A stretch of 64,000 nucleotides of DNA, taken from NCBI RefSeq assembly GCF_018449605.1, contig NZ_JAAVUW010000004.1:248001-312000 (forward strand), written 5' to 3'. This document shows positions 63,301 to 64,000 of this stretch, in pieces. The notes under the pieces are model-generated. The model had not been told where the DNA came from. It did no database searches and saw nothing but the letters and a program-made list of their open reading frames with translations. Each line of letters opens with the position of its first letter. Position 1 is the stretch's first letter. The stretch comes from Luteibacter sp. dw_328. Its GTDB lineage: Bacteria; Pseudomonadota; Gammaproteobacteria; Xanthomonadales; Rhodanobacteraceae. Both the position numbers and the translations under genes were made by a program.

Positions 63301-64000
63301 TTACGCCAGGCCAGCCTGCTTCATGACTTCGGCGGCGAAGTCGTCGACGACCTTCTCGATGCCTTCGCCGACGGCCAGGCGCTGCACCGTGACGATCTCG
63401 GCGCCAGCCTTCTTGAGGGCTTCGGCGACGGTGATGTCACCGTCCAGCACGTACGGCTGGCCGACCAGGGTCGCTTCGGCGAGGATCTTGTTGATCTTGC
63501 CGGTGACGATCTTGTCGAGGATGTCGGCCGGCTTGGCCTTTTCCTTCTCCGACATCTGGCTCAGCGCGATGTCCTTTTCCTTCTCGACGTAGTCGGCCGG
63601 AACGTCTTCGACCTTGATGAACTTGGGGTTCATCGCGGCGACGTGCATGGCGATGCCCTTGGCCAGCTCGTCCGAGCCGCCCTTGAGCGCGACGAGCACG
63701 CCGATGCGGCCGCTGTGCGAGTAGGCGCCGATCGGGCCGTCGTTCTCGACCTTGGCCATGCGGCGGACTTCGAACTTCTCGCCGATGGTCAGGGTGAGCG
63801 TCTTGGCGCCTTCTTCGACCGTACCGTCGCCCAGCTTGGCGGCGTTCAGTGCGGCGATGTCGGCCACACCGGACTCGAGGGCGACGTTAGCGACGTCCTT
63901 GGTGAACTGGATGAACTGTTCGTTGCGCGAGGAGAAGTCGGTTTCGCTGTTGACTTCGACCAGGACGGCCTTGCCGGACTTCTGCGCGACGGCGATGAGG
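63301..64000 (-). CDS. tsf: Elongation factor Ts, C-terminal part (cut by window edge)
   Basis: The reading frame runs through the right edge; 232 codons are visible. The segment [29 protein letters not shown] contains the core EVNSETDF of EF-Ts, followed by the two dimerisation/core subdomains and ending in [16 protein letters not shown]-Ts catalyses GDP release from EF-Tu. The frame has an internal GTG at 63865-63867 that is not the start. Upstream rpsB is expected beyond the edge. Confidence 0.95.
   Translation of the reverse strand, partial: LIAVAQKSGKAVLVEVNSETDFSSRNEQFIQFTKDVANVALESGVADIAALNAAKLGDGTVEEGAKTLTLTIGEKFEVRRMAKVENDGPIGAYSHSGRIGVLVALKGGSDELAKGIAMHVAAMNPKFIKVEDVPADYVEKEKDIALSQMSEKEKAKPADILDKIVTGKINKILAEATLVGQPYVLDGDITVAEALKKAGAEIVTVQRLAVGEGIEKVVDDFAAEVMKQAGLA

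Overview
The window looks like a chromosomal segment of a high-GC gammaproteobacterium of the Xanthomonadales, most likely Rhodanobacteraceae (Luteibacter/Dyella type). This rests on the order tsf-pyrH-frr-uppS-cdsA-dxr-rseP-bamA-lpxD-fabZ-lpxA-lpxB-rnhB, an HU protein with a Lys/Ala-rich tail, GTAG-type REP palindromes like those of Stenotrophomonas, and general gene content. The genus is inferred; no rRNA or tRNA gene was seen.

Layout. 1-4.3 kb: 5' end of a DUF3800 gene cut by the window edge, an APC amino-acid permease, a small secreted protein, sdaA and a glutaredoxin-like gene ending in a REP pair. 4.3-8.9 kb: a five-gene minus-strand cluster in which two DUF697-type GTPases flank a YceI-cytochrome b561-YceI module. 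9.0-12.5 kb: a large propeller-type hybrid sensor kinase. 12.5-24.4 kb: conserved housekeeping genes (lptG-lptF, divergent pepA-holC, valS, yoaA-creD-tsaB). 24.5-29.7 kb: a delta-60-repeat protein, a pair of small SMR/EamA-like membrane proteins, an esterase and a TctD/TctE-like two-component system. 29.7-34.3 kb: an operon PepSY-DUF2271-DUF4198-apbE-flavoreductase behind a Fur-box-like promoter, probably an extracytoplasmic flavin-based reductase for iron. 35-38.4 kb: a HAD phosphatase, a BlaI/M56-peptidase pair with BlaI-type operators, and HU. 38.5-49.6 kb: a molybdenum block with a Tat-exported sulfite-oxidase-like enzyme and its b561 partner, a PaoABC-type aldehyde oxidoreductase with XdhC and MocA-like maturation factors, and a compact moaA-moaD-moaE-moaC/moaB-moeA operon that makes the cofactor. 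49.6-64 kb: a small secreted protein and the envelope/translation cluster from rnhB back to tsf (truncated at the right edge).

The three long gene-free stretches (16.74-17.50, 34.26-35.00 and 62.42-63.30 kb) are not empty. Each contains a pair of inverted ~130-145 bp units, and each unit is closed by 22-29 bp complementary arms. Arm sequences differ between units, but nearly every change is matched in the opposite arm, so the ability to form a long stem is kept while the sequence drifts. The interior of each unit is conserved within its family. Two of these loci also carry GTAG-REP palindromes and a shared ~45 bp outer module. I could not assign these units to any element I know; they are the most unusual signal in the window.
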